Part shown: piece by piece, positions 1 through 11,060 of the stretch
Numbering within the stretch: position 1 is the first letter of the stretch
Layout of the letters: every line of letters begins with the position of its first letter
Assembly (NCBI GenBank): GCA_033220425.1
Contig: CM065650.1
Location: forward strand, 3,100,001-3,164,000
Origin: Lepraria neglecta
Lineage: Eukaryota > Ascomycota > Lecanoromycetes > Lecanorales > Stereocaulaceae
Length of the DNA: 64,000 nt
Direction: 5' to 3'
Translations under genes and position numbers: made by a program
Notes under the pieces: generated by a model
Told to the model about the DNA's origin: nothing
The model's input: only the letters and a program-made list of their open reading frames with translations
The model's database searches: none

Positions 1-683
1 AACTAACCAGCTACAGCACCACAAACTTCAACGTCGTCATTTCCGTCCTTTCAGTCTTCATACTCCTCTGCAAAGCGATCGCCTGGATTACCGGTGTTCT
101 TCACCCGCTCATGTCGCTGATCGTCCACGCCGGACTCGTTGCGCTTTGGGCTGTCAGCATCCATAATCAAGCTGCACCAGACATGAGTGATCCGAAACAT
201 CCACAACCAGGAGCGCCATGGTACATTACCAAGAGCTGTGGACCTCCAATCAGTAATGACCTGGTAGGATACTGCAAGCAAGCCAAGGGCGCCTTCGCGG
301 TGACAGTGCTCATGTGGTGAGTACAAGAAACCGTCTTCAAAAAGCTGTTGTCTGACGAGATGTTCAACAGCGCACTCTTCTTGCTATCCTGTGTCGTTGC
401 CCTCATTTCACTTTATCCCGACAAGGCCTTCCGAAATGTCCGCAGCAGCACCAGACTTTCCGACAGGGAGTCACAAAACCAGGCGCCTTGGGAGATGATG
501 ATGGTACCAGGAACACCCGGCACAACTGGAGGCTTGAAGAGCCCCACCACACCAAGGACGACCGCGTTCAATCAGCTGTCGGGTAAGGGGAAGGCACCTG
601 TTCGGATGGGCAATAAGGGCATTCCTCTGAGGCATCATATTGCGATGGGAGAGGAGACGTACGCTGGTTCAAGTCGGAGGTAG
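1..683 (+). CDS. MARVEL-like integral membrane protein, 3' part
   Basis: This is the C-terminal part of a gene that enters from the left edge. Reading starts in frame at base 1 or 2. An intron at 317-370 (GTGAGT...CTGAC...CAACAG) joins the codon TG|C, and the stop is at 681-683. The visible protein has about three hydrophobic segments (around VVISVLSVFILLCKAIAWI, LMSLIVHAGLVALWAV and ALFLLSCVVALISL), then a hydrophilic tail of about 85 residues rich in S, T, P and M. This arrangement, with small loops between helices and a short extracellular cysteine-bearing loop, resembles fungal MARVEL-domain proteins of unknown function. The family call is inference from topology; the exon structure is seen directly. 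The N-terminus lies outside the window. Confidence 0.6.
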
Positions 684-1094
684 GTATCTGGAGACCCTGC
701 GGTTAAGGAGATGCAACGAAATGCGTATATGCGTCAACTGGAAAGGGCGCAAAATAGTGAGGTTGGATGTCCTGGGCGTGGCACTGGGGATGTTGGAGTT
801 CTGGGGGTGAATTTCCACGGTCATGTATATTGTGAGGGCCTATATATGAGATCATATAAAATCATTGATGCAATGTTACCAACTGCTTCGCATTGGTCCG
901 ATTCAAATGAAGTGAATTATCAAGTGTTGCTCACTTCGTCATCTGTATAATTGTTGCCAAGCCACTTTACGTCTACCGCGTCGCCGCCAAATCCTTCAAC
1001 GCGTACTTCAACCGCATAAACTCACCTCAATAATATTTCCCCACATTCTCACTTCCTTCCTCCTTCACCCACCCATTCAACACCCACATAAACC
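684..1094. other. Intergenic, no gene seen
   Basis: This stretch holds the 3' flank of the membrane-protein gene and the promoter of POB3. The last 80 bases before the POB3 ATG are rich in C and T (CTTCCTCC, CACCCACCC), as is common just upstream of fungal starts. A plus-strand open frame at 711-950 has no codon or protein character and is not called. Confidence 0.5.
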
Positions 1095-3046
1095 ATGGAG
1101 TCATTCGAGAGAATACACCTAGACCTCTCAAAACAACCAGGCAAATGCCGCATAGCAGAGACAGGACTAGGCTGGAAGCCCTCAGGCGGCGGTGATACTT
1201 TCACACTCGACGCAAGCAACATTGGAGGGGCGCAATGGAGCCGTGCAGCTAAGGGATACGAGTTAAAGATCCTATCACGGACGTCTGGCGTCATTCAGCT
1301 TGACGGATTTGATCAAGAAGTAAGAGCTCGGCTCCATTGTAAGTGAGAGCTACGCTTACATTTCTAGGACTTCGACCGCATAACCAAAGCCTTCAAACTC
1401 TTCTACGGCATCAACCTCGAAAGCAAAGAACACGCCCTCCGCGGCTGGAACTGGGGCAAAGGCGAATTCGGCAAAGCAGAACTCGCATTCAACGTGCAAA
1501 ACCGCCCAGCGTTCGAAATTCCCTACTCTGAAATCTCAAACACGAACCTCGCGGGCAAGAACGAAGTAGCGGTAGAATTCTCACTACCAGCAGGCGGCGC
1601 CGAGACAGGAACAAATGGGCATTTGGGGGGCGCGAGGAGTAGAGGGCGCAAGGCGGGGGCGGCGAAAGATCAGCTTGTGGAGATGAGGTTTTATATCCCC
1701 GGGACGGTGGCGAAGAAGGAGAAAGATGAGGATGGTGAGGAGAAGAGTGTGGATGGGAGTGAAGTTGAGGAGCAGAATGCTGCTAGTTTGTTTTATGAGA
1801 CGTTGATGGATAAGGCGGAGATTGGGGAGGTTGCGGGGGATACGTTTGCTACGTTTTTGGATGTGTTGCATCTTACGCCGAGGTGGGTGAACCTGGGAGT
1901 GATATTGTGGAGGGAGCTCTGGGCTGATGATATTGCAGAGGACGCTTCGATGTCGACATGTACGAAAATTCGTTCCGGTTGCGCGGCAAGACTTACGACT
2001 ACAAGATCCAGTACGAGCATATTAAGAAGTTCATGCTTCTGCCTAAGCCGGACGATTTGCATAATCTTATTACGATTGGTCTGGATCCGCCTCTTCGACA
2101 GGGTCAGACTAGATACCCTTTCCTTGTGATGCAATTCAAGCGGGAAGAGGAAGTCGTCATCGAGCTGAACATGACTGAGTATGGCACTTGATCCTCCTCA
2201 TACATGTTCACTAATACACTGGCAGAGAAATGCTGGAAGGAAAATACAAGGGCAAATTGATGCCTCGATACGAACAGCCTCAGCATTCAGTCGTCGCTCA
2301 AGTCTTCCGCGGTCTCGCAGGGAAGAAGGTCGTCACACCGTCCAAGGACTTCTCAAGTCATCATCAACAGTCAGGGGTCAAATGCAGTATCAAAGCCAAC
2401 GAAGGTCACCTCTACTGCCTGGACAAGAGCTTCATGTTCGTACCCAAACCCGCGACCTACATATCATTTGACACTATATCCGTCATTGTCATGTCTCGAG
2501 TTGGTGGTGCTGTGTCAGCAAGCCGGACATTTGATATTACGATCACAACGAAGAATGCTGGTGGCGAGCATCAATTTAGTAATATCAATCGGTACGTAAA
2601 TCGATCACGATGTTGAAGGATGCCACTGACAAAACATAGCGAAGAGCAAAAGCCCCTAGAAGATTTCTTCCAAGCCAAAGGCCTCAAGACCCGAAACGAG
2701 ATGCTCGACGACGTAAGTCCTCCTTTTCCTCCTCAACCTCTGTATACTAACACGACCCCAGTCCTCCGCCCTAATCCAAGCCGCCCTCAACGACGCCAAC
2801 ATCGATTCCTCAGAAGAAGAAGTCGTCGCGGCGCGCGCAGACCGCGGCTCAGCAGACGAAGATGACGAGAGCGTCGACGAAGATTTCCAATCTGACTCCG
2901 ACTCAGATGTCGCTGAGGAATACGACTCGGCGCATGAGAGTAGTGGGAGTGGTAGCGATGAAGAGATGGCTGATGCGGATGGTGCGGGGAGTGAGGACGA
3001 GAGGGCTGTAGAGCCGAAGAAGAAGAAGGTGAAGACCGGGAAGTAG
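1095..3046 (+). CDS. POB3: FACT complex subunit POB3 (SSRP1 orthologue)
   Basis: Pob3 pairs with Spt16 to form the histone chaperone FACT, which takes apart and rebuilds nucleosomes during transcription and replication in the nucleus. Six exons are joined by introns 1320-1367, 1883-1938, 2179-2225, 2592-2639 and 2713-2761. All have GT-AG borders and kept phase, giving 567 residues, the usual Pob3 length. The N-terminal SSRP1/Pob3 region begins MESFERIHLDLSKQPGKCRI. The middle tandem-PH (Rtt106-like) part includes PLRQGQTRYPFLVMQF and YCLDKSFMFVPKPATYI. The last ~95 residues are strongly acidic (runs of S, E and D) and end in a basic KKKKVKTGK patch. As in other fungal Pob3 proteins there is no HMG box; that role is met by Nhp6. 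The start ATG is in the context ACCATGG. No breaks were seen. Confidence 0.95.
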
Positions 3047-3944
3047 GAGAAGGAAGTGGTGTATGGATGAGAGGTTGGGAGAAAAGAGCATTGCAATGGC
3101 GTTTGGGCGTGGATGAAAGATAAGGCTAGAGCGGCCTTTGCATGAGATGGGAAAGACGATCTTGCATATTCATCGGGTATCTAGCTCATAGAACCAAAGC
3201 GAAAATTTCAAAGGAGAACAGAAGCTCCCAGGCTTTTCCCAGATTATGTTGATGTGTGGAAGCCGCTACAACGTTCAAAATATTCCATCATAGTGACATT
3301 TTAAATGAGGAGATTGTGTCTGCAAAGCTAATAAATGGGGGGACTATGCGATCGCAGTTTATGGAGCACCAAAGTAAAAGAACCCGTGTGTACGGATGAC
3401 GAACTTGGATACAAATAGTCTCTTACGTGGCCGACGTTATGCGAGATGACGAGCTATACCAAATCGAGGTTTCAATTCTATCCAGTGTCGACGGTCGTGG
3501 TCCCATGTATACTCAAACACTGCAAAAACCAAAATAACCATTGCTCCACAGGAGCAGAAAGTGGACAATTCGCTGCTTCGCTAGGGACGACGTTTGAGGG
3601 GTGCCAGCTCAAGCGGAGTGGGATGTGAAAGGTGTTTGTGCTCAACGGAGCTAGTTGGAGGAAGTTCCTTGCGTTGGAGGAGCAGCATGTCAAGGAGTTG
3701 GTAGGGGTATATCCGGATAGACTGCGAACTTCATGCTCTCGTTACTATAATTTCAACACTCTATCGGCTCAAACTTTCTCTCATTGTCACATCATTATTC
3801 GTGCTCAGTAGCGACCAAGATACTGGAACTTCTGCGGCGGAAATCCCTTCCAGGGTAATAAATAGCCACGAACAGCTTTTGGTGATGCAGACCTCGGAGC
3901 ATTAGCTATCAAAGACGCCTACCATCTTCACGCTAACATCGCCC
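3047..3944. other. Intergenic, no gene seen
   Basis: About 0.9 kb with only short open frames (for example 3446-3628 plus) that show no protein likeness. It lies between the converging 3' ends of POB3 and the minus-strand surface-protein pseudogene, so it probably holds both terminators. Confidence 0.5.
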
Positions 3945-4909
3945 CTAGGACCCGCCAGCTTCGTACACTTCTCCATAATAACGCTCTCCAGGCTGTACTT
4001 GTGCATGCTCGAGTTGTTGCGGCGCAGAGTCACCACCCAATTCGGTGTTTCTGTCGTGTAGCCTTTCCGTCTCTTTCATATCATGGGCAGCTTGTGTATC
4101 TTTGGCCACCTTTTCCGCGAAGACTCGACGTTTGTGTTTCCTGAAGAGAAGGAAGCTGAGAGCTGAGAGCAGCAGAATACCTAGTGACCACCCCACGCCC
4201 GCACCGATTACAACAGATTTGTTCGATGGCTGTGATCCTTTGGACAAAGATGCTGGTGAAGCTGATGAAGCTGGTGATACCTTCCTGATGTCGAAGGAGT
4301 AGGGACGCTTGACGAGCTAACGGCTGGCGACGACGAGGAAGCCAGTGATGGCGATGTCGTGTTTAAAGAAGTAATTTCACCCTCGGGTAAGAAAAGGCCC
4401 AATGGATCGCCAGAGGATGAGTTGGTGGCAATATTGAAAGGCGTGACCTCGCAGCAGCCCGTTATCCCATCTAAGTTTCTCTCTCCGCAGCAAAACATTT
4501 CTGTTCCAGTACCATTTATCAGGGGGCAAGGATGTAAGTTGCTGTAAGTTCCGATAGCATCTTCAACAGCGTTAGTAACAATTCAACTAGAATATGATAA
4601 GAGCCGGGTGATAAAACCATTTCTGCATAATTGGAAGCATGCCTAGGCATTCTAATTAATGTCAGTGCAGGCACCTCGATATATGAAGCCACCTATGCCG
4701 AAGCAGTAGCCATTCTTAGAACATGTATCTGATACCCCACAGCATGCACTATCCACGCCAGTGGCAGTGGAATTGCAGGCCAGAAAACTTTGTAGGTCGG
4801 CAACAGACTGGTCTGGCCAGTAGCAAGTAGTATAAACGAACAAAGGATTGCACAAGAGAATCAAAACAGCTTTGTAGCCCGACGCAGTGTACATACGCAT
4901 AAGGGGCAT
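3945..4909 (-). pseudogene. Broken cysteine-rich single-pass surface protein
   Basis: Read on the minus strand, the pieces appear in the order of a fungal cell-surface protein. First is a signal-like N-terminus and a cysteine-rich ectodomain (4909 downward; CYWPDQSVAD, CNSTA, SACCG, NGYCF, YRGACTD). Then comes a second cysteine block (HPCPLINGTGTEMFCCG) and a Ser/Thr/Pro stalk. A transmembrane helix (VVIGAGVGWSLGILLLSALSFLLF) with a basic stop-transfer RKHKRR and a cytoplasmic tail of about 60 residues ending at 3945 follow. The pieces do not form one frame. After CTDIN there are TAG codons at 4652-4654 and 4643-4645, where the family usually has Trp. The stalk and the helix are in different frames near 4290-4300, with no room for an intron. 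A TACTAAC branch site at 4566-4572 suggests one real intron. It is a decayed gene, or a gene with consensus errors. Confidence 0.55.
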
Positions 4910-5129
4910 GTAAAACAGGGCAACGAGGGAGCAACAAAGGGTAGAAAGCGGAGCTGAGATGTTTCAACCGGCCCGACCAATCGCGTCCCTCAAAGGTGTG
5001 CACCACGGCTTGCTGTTGAATATCACAATGAGGAAGGGCTCGAAAGACATCAAACCCTAACGTTAAGCCTCGATTGCGCCTCAACCCATCCGCCCCGTCT
5101 TCGTTCCTGCACTCCAACCACCATACTCA

Positions 5130-6609
5130 ATGCCTCCGCCACGACTTCGTGCCTTTCTACCTACCTTGCACCTAACAAGACATATCCCCTCTAGCCCAGT
5201 ATTCTACCAATTGAGTCGCTACGCCTCGTCTACTACCGCGCCAGTCGCAGAAGCCCTTCCAGCCCGCTGGCTCTCAGACCTTAAACGCCGAATTGGGAAA
5301 TGCATCATCTTTGGTCTTAAGCAAGAGCAGGTTGATGATGCGGGAGATATATTGAGGGTCGTGGCTAGGGAATGGAGGGAGCTAGTTGCTGGGTCAGAAG
5401 GGTTCTTGACTGGGAGGGGGAGGGCGGGTGCGGAAGGGAGGGAAGTGGTTTGGGGTGATATGGTGAGCTGTTTTATCTATGAAAATGTGTCGGGGCAGGA
5501 ATAGTAGGCAATGGTATGGCTCTGGCTGACTAGATGCTCGGGATTGGATTAGGATGTTATGGTGAGTTCTATTTGTTTTTACTATGTTATTTACGCTACG
5601 GTCTATACACATGCGCCTTTACTTGTCTATTTGCTTTGCAATTGAATCAATGTCTGGTCCAAGCTTGCCAATTGACTATTTTGCCTGTTCACCGGCCAAC
5701 GTGACCAATTGACCGGTTGTGGGCATACCTTCCAAGCCTACAAGTTCTCTCGATTGCGGGGAGCCTCTGTGAAATTGCTTATCATCCGCGAAGTATCATT
5801 GGCCTCCATGCTTTAATGGCCATCTAATCGTTTGTATTCGCCTTCGCTCTAGCAAAGCCCCTGCCAATCTGATTATTCGCGTAGAATTATCTCAGCCTTA
5901 AATGATCCAAGTTCTTTGAAGCAGCAGCTTGTGCCTCGAGCTTTCATTGATGGAGAGATGACCTGACTACTACAAAGGGTACTTGAAACGCCTTCTTTTG
6001 GACACAAACTCGCTCTGACACCGTCTTGAAGGGCATGTGAACAATGTCACATACGTCAAATACGCCGAATCAGGCCGCATCAACTGGGCCCAGCATTTTG
6101 CAAATCACATAGATCCGAAGCACAAGAAGGAGTGGTCCGAGCTGTGGACACCCAAAGGTGACGGCTTAATACTACGGAGTATGAAGACGGACTACAAGTT
6201 TGTACGTCTTCCGAAGCTGACTACAACTACGGCTTGTTTTTGGAAGGGCTGATAAGTTTGGTAGCCAATGGCTTGGCCAGATCGTATTTCCGTCTACCAC
6301 AAGTTGCGTTCTGCGCCTACAGCTGCGACAGATTCCTTCATATTGGATGTGCTGATATTATCCGAGAAACATCAACGGCCAGCAGCAAGATGCGTGGAGG
6401 ACATTGTGGTGTACGACTATCGGCGAGGGGCTAAATCGCCGTTGAGAGACTTTATGGTGGAGAATTTTCAGGAAACATTTGAGCTGCAGGAAAAGGCAAA
6501 GAGACGGAACGAGCGGAGAATAAGAGATCTGCTGGAGAGGGTGGAAACGCTAGAGAAGGGAAGCTGGGATAGGGCGGATGCTGTGGAAGACATGGGAAGC
6601 GTCGGATAA
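5130..6609 (+). CDS. Mitochondrial-type 4HBT thioesterase-like protein
   Basis: The protein starts with a basic, hydroxylated presequence (MPPPRLRAFLPTLHLTRHI) that looks mitochondrial. It continues to VVWGDM at 5462 and resumes at 6032 with GHVNNVTYVKYAESGRINW, the hot-dog thioesterase signature D-x-x-GHVNN-x-x-Y. A clean intron lies at 6202-6264, and the last exon (6265-6609) begins PMAWPDRISVYHKL. The 569-base gap between VVWGDM and GHVNN is long for this window. It contains a 9-base candidate exon, GATGTTATG, just before GTGAGT, which would supply the expected D-V-M. Joining that exon to the AG at 6030-6031 leaves the frame one base out. A 28-base exon starting after GACTAG would keep the frame but adds unusual residues. 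The ends and the fold are well supported; the middle splice pattern is unresolved. Confidence 0.75.
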
Positions 6610-7680
6610 AAGATGTGGCGTCATTGGGTGGCTATGCTGCGTCAACCAGACACAACTTTTGGGAATACACCCTGAAACCTATGCAATTTCACGGTCACTT
6701 GAGTTACTCATGTGCCATTGTCTGCGCTATTTCTTTGGAGATAGTGTTATTGCACGCTTATCTAACTAACAAGATGGCATAAAACTAGGGGATGTGCTCC
6801 GGAAACGCATGCAATTATCTGCCGCTCTGAGCTCAGCTTGAGCCGTTTGCCTTCTAATCCTCTGGTGATAATGCCATTGAAGGCTTAAAAGCTCGGAGAA
6901 TGCATGCGTTCTTTCGGCTTCCCAACCTGGCTCTGGACTGTTATCAGCGCTGTACGGCTGAAGATGATGTCATTCTGGAGATTCTCTGAGAGATTCGATC
7001 CCAAGCGTCCAAGCACCCTCACGGAGCCAGGCCGCCGACCCAGTAGTCTTGCAGAGAGCATATGCCCAGTAATTTTAAACTCGGGTACGCTTGTCGTCAC
7101 GCCTCAGAGGTATACATCTTCGTCAAACCTTCTCATTAAATGTTCCCTGGGTAGAGGCATTGCCGGAAATGATCTACAACGAATGCGTAACAGCATGCAT
7201 TGAAAGTCAGCTTAGTCCTGAAAACTCCGAACTTTATATCCCTGATGCATGCAGGCCATTGGAGGAATGACTCAAGCTTCACAATTGTGCAGCGGACATG
7301 TGACAGTGGTGACCGAGGCAATTATATGTAACGAAGTAGACAATTGGCATTTTTCTAATGCGATGTATCACAATATTTTCTTTGGCTCAAAGCCTCTACG
7401 GAAGCTCCCGCAATAACTGTTTGCGCACACACCACTATTTGCCAAGCCCCAACTTAGCCGCACCTGAAGCTACTGCGGCAAAGTTCAACCTACGACGTTG
7501 CCAATATTATTCTCTTAGCTCGACTTTGTTCTCTCTACAACCACATTTCTGCACTCTTCTTGACCAACTTTTGGTCGCATAACTCACATTTTCATTCACG
7601 CCGGCTGGTCTCGTGTCCACGCCATCCGGATGAGCGGTCCTAGTGATACCTAGAGACCTCGCTCCGAACAAGGCTTGCTC
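6610..7680. other. Intergenic, holds a gene fragment
   Basis: About 1 kb between the thioesterase and acrB. Apart from the fragment at 6994-7107 described separately, no gene is seen. The final 250 bases are CT-rich and probably serve as the acrB promoter and leader. Confidence 0.5.
6994..7107 (+). repeat. Degraded copy of part of the 11-12.5 kb zinc-region gene
   Basis: On the plus strand this stretch reads FDPKRP, TLTEPGRRPSSLAESICP and VILNSGTLVVTPQ. That matches LDPKHP, TITKPGRRPSGLAESIRP and VISNSGSLVVTPQ of the gene at 11061-12499 (about 11860-11990). The fragment lacks about 18 bases present in the parent and has no flanking coding sequence from it. The parent-like frame is open here, but the piece is too short and isolated to act alone. 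It is a partial duplication, probably old. Confidence 0.75.
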
Positions 7681-10596
7681 ATGCCACGCGGGGTGAAGAA
7701 GCCCGGAAACCAGCACAACACCCGCCATGAAAACGGCGTCGTCGCGCCAGGCAAGAGAATCTCAAAGCAAAAGTCGAATGGTCATCTAAATGGGAGCGCC
7801 GATGCGACCTCCCATCCCAATGGCGTCCCTACCGTATCCGCTTCCACCGCTCGCACAACATCGCGGTTGCCTGATAAAAGAACAAGCGGAGGATCTTCAA
7901 GTACAAATAATGGTCTACAACCTACAGCAGAGCCGCCGTATGTTCCGTCAGATGCTATAGAGGTACTGCCAAATGGGACCAGTCACGCCAACGGCTCCGG
8001 GGGGCACACGCATCGCAAAATCGATGTCAACCTTGCGAAAAATCCCATGGTTCACGACAACAGCATTTGGCACTTTACTCTCACTGTCCTTGGATCCTGT
8101 CCGCTCGGCGACTGCATTGCTATCCTCATCGTCCTACTCTCCCTGCCTCCAACGATCATAACCGTCACCAACGCGCTATTCGCACTGCTTACCTTCATAA
8201 CGCCCACCAGCTCATCCTCCATCCCCACCACCTTTCACGAGATTTTCCAAGGTTCTGGGGGTACACCATCACTTGCTACAATCTTCCTAACGGACGTGAT
8301 TGGCTTGGTGCTATGGCTAGTTCTATGGCAGCCACTACAAGCACTCTCTATCGAATTGGCACAAGCTATGGTTGCAACGCAATTAGGAGGAGGGAATGCC
8401 AGTAAGAAGAAGGGGTCTGATCGTACGCTGCTCTGCATGGGTATTGTCACAGCCAGCCATGTGGCTCGCCATCAATGGATGCCAAAAAGTCTATTTGGAT
8501 ACGACTGGTCTGCAATATTGTCCTCAATACCTTACGTGTCGAAAAGCCCAACGCTATTTTATGGAAATGATTTCATTCCGACTCGTTCACCAGCTGGCTG
8601 GTTGCGCGTATTAGTTGCCCTTCACATACTAATTCAAGGATTGGTTCATGTTGCTCGAAGGTGGTACCAGAAGCGAGAATACTCTCAAGCAATGCCTATA
8701 AACAAGAAGACGGATCCTGAGGCTATAGTTGGCTCGCCAGCTCGTCATACGCTTGTTGCGCCGACGGAAACCAGTCCTCACGTAGCTGTCGTATCCTCTG
8801 ACGCGACTCCGAAGATGTCATCGGCGAATACAAAAGAGAACCGGGACAAGGTGTCAAGCGGGAAGAAAAAGCGCAAACAAGGCACCTGGGTCAGGAGCCA
8901 GCAACCTCTATGGGCTGCCTTCGCTCATACGAAAGTCATCTTCCTTCGAGAGTACGAGCAGTCACATATTCATTCGGAAGCTACAGAAGCTAATGCCACT
9001 GACACGAAAAACCTTGGGAGTGCTGAATTTCCGAATGGAGATGGCTACGTTTGGATTTCTAAAGTATTGCCTACCAGCTTCTGCTTTAACGCAAGTTCAT
9101 TTCCGATGCCGCACCCAGCCGACCCTGCTCTCGAAGAACCCAAGGTCAATGCTAGTGCTGGCATTGATCGTTCGAAACCCTTCTATGTGCGCATCAACGA
9201 TACTGACTGGACATCAACAAGACTCGAGATGACTTCTAAGGAGGACGAAAGCGCAGATTGTGAGTGGACTGGCGAAGTCTTTGGGCTTTCGCCGTCCTCT
9301 AGCTACAAATGCAGCTTCGTCCAGAGCGGGGATGGTGTGGTCATTCACTCTGCCATTGTTACCACACCTCCCCCGCTTGCCGCCGAAACTGGTAATTATG
9401 ATGGTTGTTGGCTATTCTTTGTATTGGCTAACGCAACGTCAGATCCTTCCGCACCATTAACCACGCCCCTCCACCGAGTAAACCGCCCATCCTCACCGAC
9501 GACGCCCTCGACAACGCTAAAGAAGTCTATCGCAGCTTTCGAAACCAGTCTAAGCGAGTCTCAAGCGCGCCAGAAACGCAGCAAGAAGGAAAGCAAAATT
9601 GCCTCTGCAGCTCTCAAGAAGGACATCGACGTTTTCAGTTCGAAGATCTCAAAGCTCGCTGGTGAAGATAAAGCGCACACCAATCGTCACTTGCAGTGGA
9701 ATCAACATACTAAACAAGCAGACGAAGCTGTCAACTCTATTACCGGCGAAATCGAATCACTGGGATGCGTTCCGGAGGATGACTTGAAGATGTCGAGGGA
9801 GAAGAAAGTCGCTTGGGACGAGGCAAGGAATGGCCAGTCACTTGCTAGGGATGCATTGTTCCGTACCAAGGAGTCCGCCCATCGAGAGAAGTCTGCTGTC
9901 CAAACCGAGACTATCACAGCTCAGCAAAAACGTGAACGCTTACATGGACGGAAGACGAAACTCAATGAACAGCACGAAAGACTAGAGTCCGCCACAAGCC
10001 AGGGTCTGGATGAAAAGCTGCTCAAGAACTCAGAGCAAGCAGCGAAGGACCTTGAGCGTCTGCAGATGGAGCAAAGATGCAGAGAGTCGATGACAAATTG
10101 CCAGCAAATCCTCCAAGAAAGCCGCTACCAAGCCCAGCAGGCGTGGCATCAATCTCACATCGTCGAAGGTGCTTTCCACGAGCAGCAAATGATGGCCAAT
10201 TCCCAAGAAGAGCGGCCCATCACTCCAGAGGGTGATCTTCCTGGCACTGTGCTCCATCAAACACCTGCACCAGGCTTCCGCTTCCCAGCCTTTGGTTCTC
10301 CAGATCATCCCAATGGTCTTCGCAGCCACTCAGGCTCACTTCGGCACAACGACCATCGCCCACGTTCTACCTCTCTCCTTTCTGGCAACAGTGTCTACGC
10401 CGACTTCGAAGACGACGACCCTGCGCCTCCTATGCCGGCAAGAGCCGTAGAGGTAATTAGGGAAAGGGGTAGGAAGCAGAGTGGTGGTAGTGGTAGTGGC
10501 AGTTCTGGAAGCCAGCGTGATCCGGCGAGTCCGCTCGTGGGTAATGCGCTGCAGATGAGTCCTGTGGGCAAGAGAAGTCCGGTATGGAACCAGTGA
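7681..10596 (+). CDS. acrB: Ubiquitination-network signalling protein AcrB
   Basis: The protein begins MPRGVKKPGNQHNTRHENG, the recognisable start of fungal AcrB. AcrB is a membrane-associated coiled-coil protein known genetically in Aspergillus to work with the CreB/CreD/HulA ubiquitination network and in acriflavine resistance. The ATG at 7681 is chosen because upstream in-frame codons are not ATG. The frame encodes 971 residues: a low-complexity N-terminus (about 1-120), hydrophobic segments near residues 130-230 and one near 310, a beta-rich middle with TPPPLAAE, and a long charged coiled coil (about 620-850). A Pro/Ser tail with poly-Ser/Gly ends RSPVWNQ. Bases 9392-9442 (51 bases, GTAATT...GGCTAAC...GTCAG) look like an in-frame intron. 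If spliced, the protein is 954 residues and loses an out-of-character hydrophobic insert. Confidence 0.9.
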   Translation: MPRGVKKPGNQHNTRHENGVVAPGKRISKQKSNGHLNGSADATSHPNGVPTVSASTARTTSRLPDKRTSGGSSSTNNGLQPTAEPPYVPSDAIEVLPNGTSHANGSGGHTHRKIDVNLAKNPMVHDNSIWHFTLTVLGSCPLGDCIAILIVLLSLPPTIITVTNALFALLTFITPTSSSSIPTTFHEIFQGSGGTPSLATIFLTDVIGLVLWLVLWQPLQALSIELAQAMVATQLGGGNASKKKGSDRTLLCMGIVTASHVARHQWMPKSLFGYDWSAILSSIPYVSKSPTLFYGNDFIPTRSPAGWLRVLVALHILIQGLVHVARRWYQKREYSQAMPINKKTDPEAIVGSPARHTLVAPTETSPHVAVVSSDATPKMSSANTKENRDKVSSGKKKRKQGTWVRSQQPLWAAFAHTKVIFLREYEQSHIHSEATEANATDTKNLGSAEFPNGDGYVWISKVLPTSFCFNASSFPMPHPADPALEEPKVNASAGIDRSKPFYVRINDTDWTSTRLEMTSKEDESADCEWTGEVFGLSPSSSYKCSFVQSGDGVVIHSAIVTTPPPLAAETGNYDGCWLFFVLANATSDPSAPLTTPLHRVNRPSSPTTPSTTLKKSIAAFETSLSESQARQKRSKKESKIASAALKKDIDVFSSKISKLAGEDKAHTNRHLQWNQHTKQADEAVNSITGEIESLGCVPEDDLKMSREKKVAWDEARNGQSLARDALFRTKESAHREKSAVQTETITAQQKRERLHGRKTKLNEQHERLESATSQGLDEKLLKNSEQAAKDLERLQMEQRCRESMTNCQQILQESRYQAQQAWHQSHIVEGAFHEQQMMANSQEERPITPEGDLPGTVLHQTPAPGFRFPAFGSPDHPNGLRSHSGSLRHNDHRPRSTSLLSGNSVYADFEDDDPAPPMPARAVEVIRERGRKQSGGSGSGSSGSQRDPASPLVGNALQMSPVGKRSPVWNQ

Positions 10597-11060
10597 TTGA
10601 GGGAGTAGAAGAGCCAGCGCTCTGGCTGTAGGTATTGCATGCAGATATGAAGCAAGAAATCTGTTCATATTCTCAAAAATCTCCTATGTTAACTACGTAA
10701 ACGCATTAATCCATCCCTAACCCAAGTCAAAGGGGAAAGATCCTTTTCGACGCCATGTGAAGAGTATGTAGGCAAGTATCATTCGAGTTCTGCGAGCTCT
10801 TGGGTTGTGTCTCGCACCTTCCCATTTTTCAGCCAGGTAACTCCCAAACAAACCATTCGAGCTTCGCTCCTGCTCCCGAAAGTGCTGCAGATAATTCACT
10901 TCCCACACCTCAAATTTTACACATCCCAGGCTCCCCTTCCACAATTCTTGCCACGAGCTTCGGGTCCTACCCTTTCCACTTTGACAAATTTCCCGACCGA
11001 AGCCTATACTCTGAGCACTTTGACAGGCTGTTTCCCATCATCAACGAAATAGGAAAGGGC

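Noticed and set aside
7675-7680. Start of acrB two codons upstream (TTG)
   Set aside because: It is not an ATG. The conserved protein start MPRGVKK begins at 7681.
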